A stretch of DNA of 56,742 nucleotides from Campylobacterales bacterium (GTDB lineage: Bacteria > Campylobacterota > Campylobacteria > Campylobacterales > Sulfurospirillaceae): NCBI GenBank assembly GCA_016930915.1, contig JAFGFU010000007.1, positions 1 through 56,742 of the forward strand. Reading direction: 5' to 3'. Made by a program: the position numbers and the translations under genes. The notes under the pieces were generated by a model, which ran no database searches, was not told the origin of the DNA, and saw nothing but the letters and a program-made list of their open reading frames with translations. Below, piece by piece: positions 54,249 to 56,742 of this stretch; the first letter of the stretch is position 1, and every line of letters begins with the position of its first letter.

Positions 54249-55457
54249 TCATGCTTTTGAAGTACTGTTATCTTTTGTTTTAATTTTAAGCAACCACTCC
54301 GCCATAGTCTTTTCAAATCCTATCGGCAAATTATCATAAAAATGAAGAGGTTTTTCCAAATAATCTTGTTCAACCCAACCACCAAAATCATGAGGATAGA
54401 GGTAACCTTTAGGGGAGGGGCTTTTAAGATACTCAGGTACAGGCAGTGCTTTTTCATTTTTGACGTACGCTAACGCTTGATTAATCGCGTTATAAGCGCT
54501 GTTAGATTTTGGACTACATGCAAGGTAAATAAGGCATTGTGAGAGGATAATGCGTGCTTCGGGATAACCGATTTTACTCACAGACGCAAGTGTACTTGAG
54601 GCAAGATTGAGTGCGTTAGGATTTGCGTTTCCAATATCTTCACTCGCCAAAACAACCAACCGTCTAGCAATAAAATCAGGACTCTCTCCTCCATCAATCA
54701 AACGAGCCAGATAGTAAAGTGCGGCATCTACATCAGAGCCTCTCACACTTTTGATCATCGCACTAATGAGATTATAATGAGTATTGTCCGAACTCACCCC
54801 ATCTTTTAGCGCACTTGGGCGCAGGGCTTTAAGCGTTTGCATACTTACATGTAAATCCACTTTGAGCGCAAATTCAAGAAGATTGAGAAGAGAACGGCTA
54901 TCACCTGCACTCGAACTGATGAGATACGTACGGGCATCTTCGTCAATGTGAAACTCAATTTTCTCGTGCACTCGCTCTAAAATGGCTTCCATATCTTTCA
55001 TTTCCAAAGGATAAAACTCAAAGAGCATCATGCGTGAACGGATACCAGAACTCAGTACAAAATAGGGATTTTCAGTCGATGCTCCAATAACAATCGCCTC
55101 ATGATTTTCCATAGGTAGCAAAAGCACTTCTTGTTGTGTTTTAGAGAGCCTATGAATCTCATCAATAAAAATAAGTGGTTTTTGAAGAGCACCTCGGTGC
55201 TGAGAGAGAATCTTACGAATCTCTTCCACCTTAATACTGGTGGCATCTAATTCATAAAATGGGAGTTCCAATGCATGAGCTACGATACGGGCAAGTGTTG
55301 TTTTACCAACACCTGCGGGTCCAAAGAAAAGTGCGTGGCTCATAGAACCCGATTTTAAAAGTTTACGAAATGGGCTATTTTCACCACTCAGATGCTTTTG
55401 TCCGGAAAGCTCTTCGATCACTTTGGGGCGGAAAAAGAGAGCAAAGTTATTGATCAT
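54249..55457 (-). CDS. rarA: Replication-associated recombination protein RarA (MgsA)
   Basis: AAA+ ATPase acting at stalled replication forks. The 402-aa protein has Walker A FFGPAGVGKTTLA, Walker B PLIFIDEIHRLSKTQQ, sensor 1 IVIGASTENPYF, and C-terminal MgsA-type regions DIGNANPNALNLA and HDFGGWVEQDYL. It overlaps the pseudouridine synthase gene by 11 nt. A palindrome variant (54844-54855) encodes Leu-His-Val-Ser. Confidence 0.93.
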   Translation of the reverse strand: MINNFALFFRPKVIEELSGQKHLSGENSPFRKLLKSGSMSHALFFGPAGVGKTTLARIVAHALELPFYELDATSIKVEEIRKILSQHRGALQKPLIFIDEIHRLSKTQQEVLLLPMENHEAIVIGASTENPYFVLSSGIRSRMMLFEFYPLEMKDMEAILERVHEKIEFHIDEDARTYLISSSAGDSRSLLNLLEFALKVDLHVSMQTLKALRPSALKDGVSSDNTHYNLISAMIKSVRGSDVDAALYYLARLIDGGESPDFIARRLVVLASEDIGNANPNALNLASSTLASVSKIGYPEARIILSQCLIYLACSPKSNSAYNAINQALAYVKNEKALPVPEYLKSPSPKGYLYPHDFGGWVEQDYLEKPLHFYDNLPIGFEKTMAEWLLKIKTKDNSTSKA

Positions 55458-56232
55458 TGCCTTGTTCTTTCTTCACATACTCAAGATAATCACGCAAAGC
55501 AGTATATTCGCTTGCACTAAAAAAACGGTGTTTGCCAGGTTTGAGCATTCCCAAATCAATTTTGCCATAACTCACACGTTTTAAATCCACAACATCAACA
55601 TCAAAATAACCGAAAAAGCGTCTGAGTTCTCTATTTTTTCCTTCATTAATCGTTACTTTAATCGTTGAAAAAGTAGGGGAGTTTTTAATAATACGATAAT
55701 TGACAAATGGTGCAAAATCCATTGCATGAATTTCACTTTTTGCATGTCCGCCTCTACGGGCATCTTCTAAAGAAAGTCCTTCTTGCATTGCTTTTTCCAT
55801 AGCAGGACTTACTAAACCATTAATTTTCACATAGTAAACCCTCTCCAAATCTCCATGCATCAAAGCCGATACCACAGATGGAGAATCACACAGCAGTAGC
55901 AATCCTTCACTAGCAAAGTCTAATCGTCCCACACTTAAGTAATGCGCAAAATTTGAAGGAAGCGTATCGTAAATTGTTTTACGACCACGGTCATCTTTTT
56001 TACTCACTAACTCACCTTTTTGTTTGTGATAGACAATAACCGAATAGCCATGCTTCTCAAACAAAGCCTTGCCATTTAATTCAATTTTATTTTTAAAACT
56101 CACTTGTGTAGAAAGGTCTTCCACTACCTTCCCATCAACTTTTACATGACCTGCTTTAATGAGTTCATCCGCCTCACGCCTTGAATAGTGCGTATTATGC
56201 GAAATCATTTTATTTAATCTGGTTAATTCCAT
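55447..56232 (-). CDS. rluB: rRNA pseudouridine synthase (RluB/RsuA family)
   Basis: Isomerises uridine in rRNA. The 261-aa protein has an S4 RNA-binding domain (HNTHYSRREADELIKAGHVKV region) and the catalytic motif VGRLDFASEGLLLL with the Asp nucleophile, then INEGKNRELRRFF. Its ATG follows the upstream stop directly (TAGATG). RluB rather than RsuA is favoured by length, but the exact target uridine is not determined. Confidence 0.88.
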   Translation of the reverse strand: MELTRLNKMISHNTHYSRREADELIKAGHVKVDGKVVEDLSTQVSFKNKIELNGKALFEKHGYSVIVYHKQKGELVSKKDDRGRKTIYDTLPSNFAHYLSVGRLDFASEGLLLLCDSPSVVSALMHGDLERVYYVKINGLVSPAMEKAMQEGLSLEDARRGGHAKSEIHAMDFAPFVNYRIIKNSPTFSTIKVTINEGKNRELRRFFGYFDVDVVDLKRVSYGKIDLGMLKPGKHRFFSASEYTALRDYLEYVKKEQGNDQ

Positions 56233-56742
56233 CTATTTTATTCCTGCTTCCACTAAATGGTGGATATGTAATACACCTTTAAGCATACCTACTTTATCGG
56301 TAATGGCTAAAAGTTGTATTTTATATTTTTCAATAAACGCTAAAGCATCACTGGCTAAAAGCGTCTCGTCCTCTAATCTTTTTGGATTTTTGCTTGCATA
56401 CGCATAGGCGTTGGCATCCATACTAAAATCATCACGCATTAAAGCTCTACGTAAATCGCCATCACTCAAGACTGCTAACAAAACGTTATTTTCATCCGTA
56501 ATGAGTACATTGCCCAAACGTCCTTCACTCATTTTAAGAATAGCATCTTTAAGTTTTGTCTCTTTTTGGACAATAGGCAAATTTTCTTTTAACATCAAAT
56601 CTTGCACCTTTACAAAAAGGCGTTTACCCAAACTTCCTCCAGGATGAAACGAAGCAAAATCCTCTTTTTGAAAATTTTTCTTTTTCATTAAACACACAGC
56701 TAACGCATCACCAAGCGCCAATGTTAGTGTGGTCGAACAGGT
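56233..56742 (-). CDS. kdsD: Arabinose-5-phosphate isomerase (KdsD/KpsF), C-terminal part only
   Basis: Truncated by the window edge: the frame is open to 56742, giving the last 169 residues. Visible are the end of the SIS domain (STTLTLALGDALAVCLM, FHPGGSLGKRL) and two CBS domains (VLITDENNVLLAVLSDGDLRRAL). The enzyme makes arabinose-5-P for KDO and LPS synthesis. Its stop directly abuts the rluB start. Confidence 0.9.
   Translation of the reverse strand, partial: TCSTTLTLALGDALAVCLMKKKNFQKEDFASFHPGGSLGKRLFVKVQDLMLKENLPIVQKETKLKDAILKMSEGRLGNVLITDENNVLLAVLSDGDLRRALMRDDFSMDANAYAYASKNPKRLEDETLLASDALAFIEKYKIQLLAITDKVGMLKGVLHIHHLVEAGIK

Overview
The window is a dense, AT-rich bacterial chromosome segment, about 94% coding by my gap count. 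The protein families point to a Campylobacterota member, most like Sulfurospirillum. The signs are histidine kinases with an HQWRQPLN H-box, DUF1104 and DUF6394 proteins, a UPF0323 lipoprotein next to a glutathionylspermidine-synthase-like protein, ccoG beside rpsU, and a ThrRS without a TGS domain. I see no insertion sequence, prophage, CRISPR array or rRNA; it reads as core and mildly accessory chromosome. The genus assignment is inference from family content.

Layout. 0.1-2.6 kb: zinc importer znuA-znuC-znuB behind two Fur-family-type (Zur-like) operators. 2.6-8.2 kb: DMT exporter, small c-type cytochrome and partner, a polar amino-acid ABC importer whose permease carries an odd periplasmic insertion, and a PilZ protein. 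8.2-19.6 kb: signalling block with an OmpR-type two-component pair, aldo/keto reductase, PII protein, a binding-protein/kinase/regulator/PPIase operon, a methyltransferase, an MFS exporter and a chemoreceptor. 19.7-24.1 kb: pdxY, hemJ, a Rieske/cytochrome b pair without cytochrome c1, and a YitT protein. 24.2-27.8 kb: Mla-type lipid transport operon. 27.8-30.1 kb: second OmpR-type pair, paralogous to the first, flanked by DUF1104 and cytochrome c genes. 30.1-37.4 kb: dgkA, YajQ, a 2-hydroxyacid dehydrogenase, the glutathionylspermidine-synthase-like/UPF0323 pair, a coiled-coil HTH protein, rpsU, a resolvase-like regulator and ccoG. 37.4-40.7 kb: translation operon tRNA-Val, thrS, infC, rpmI, rplT. 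40.9-56.7 kb: LTA-synthase-like sulfatase, lspA/glmM, a K+ channel, rpsT/prfA, Bax-like hydrolase/dapF/coaE, purM/ydcF, a FlhB-C/FliK-like pair, rarA/rluB and the end of a kdsD-type gene.

The most striking signal belongs to no single gene. A perfect palindrome, TTTACATGTAAA (core TTACATGTAA), is scattered through the window: I count 28 copies of the 10-mer and 15 of the full 12-mer. A random sequence of similar composition would give far less than one 12-mer. Copies lie in genes, mostly read as Leu-His-Val, and are roughly 15-fold denser in the scarce intergenic DNA. There they sit at convergent gene ends (once as a perfect 32-bp palindrome holding a stop codon from each strand) or just upstream of -10 boxes. 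This resembles a highly iterated palindrome such as cyanobacterial HIP1; I know of no description of this one.
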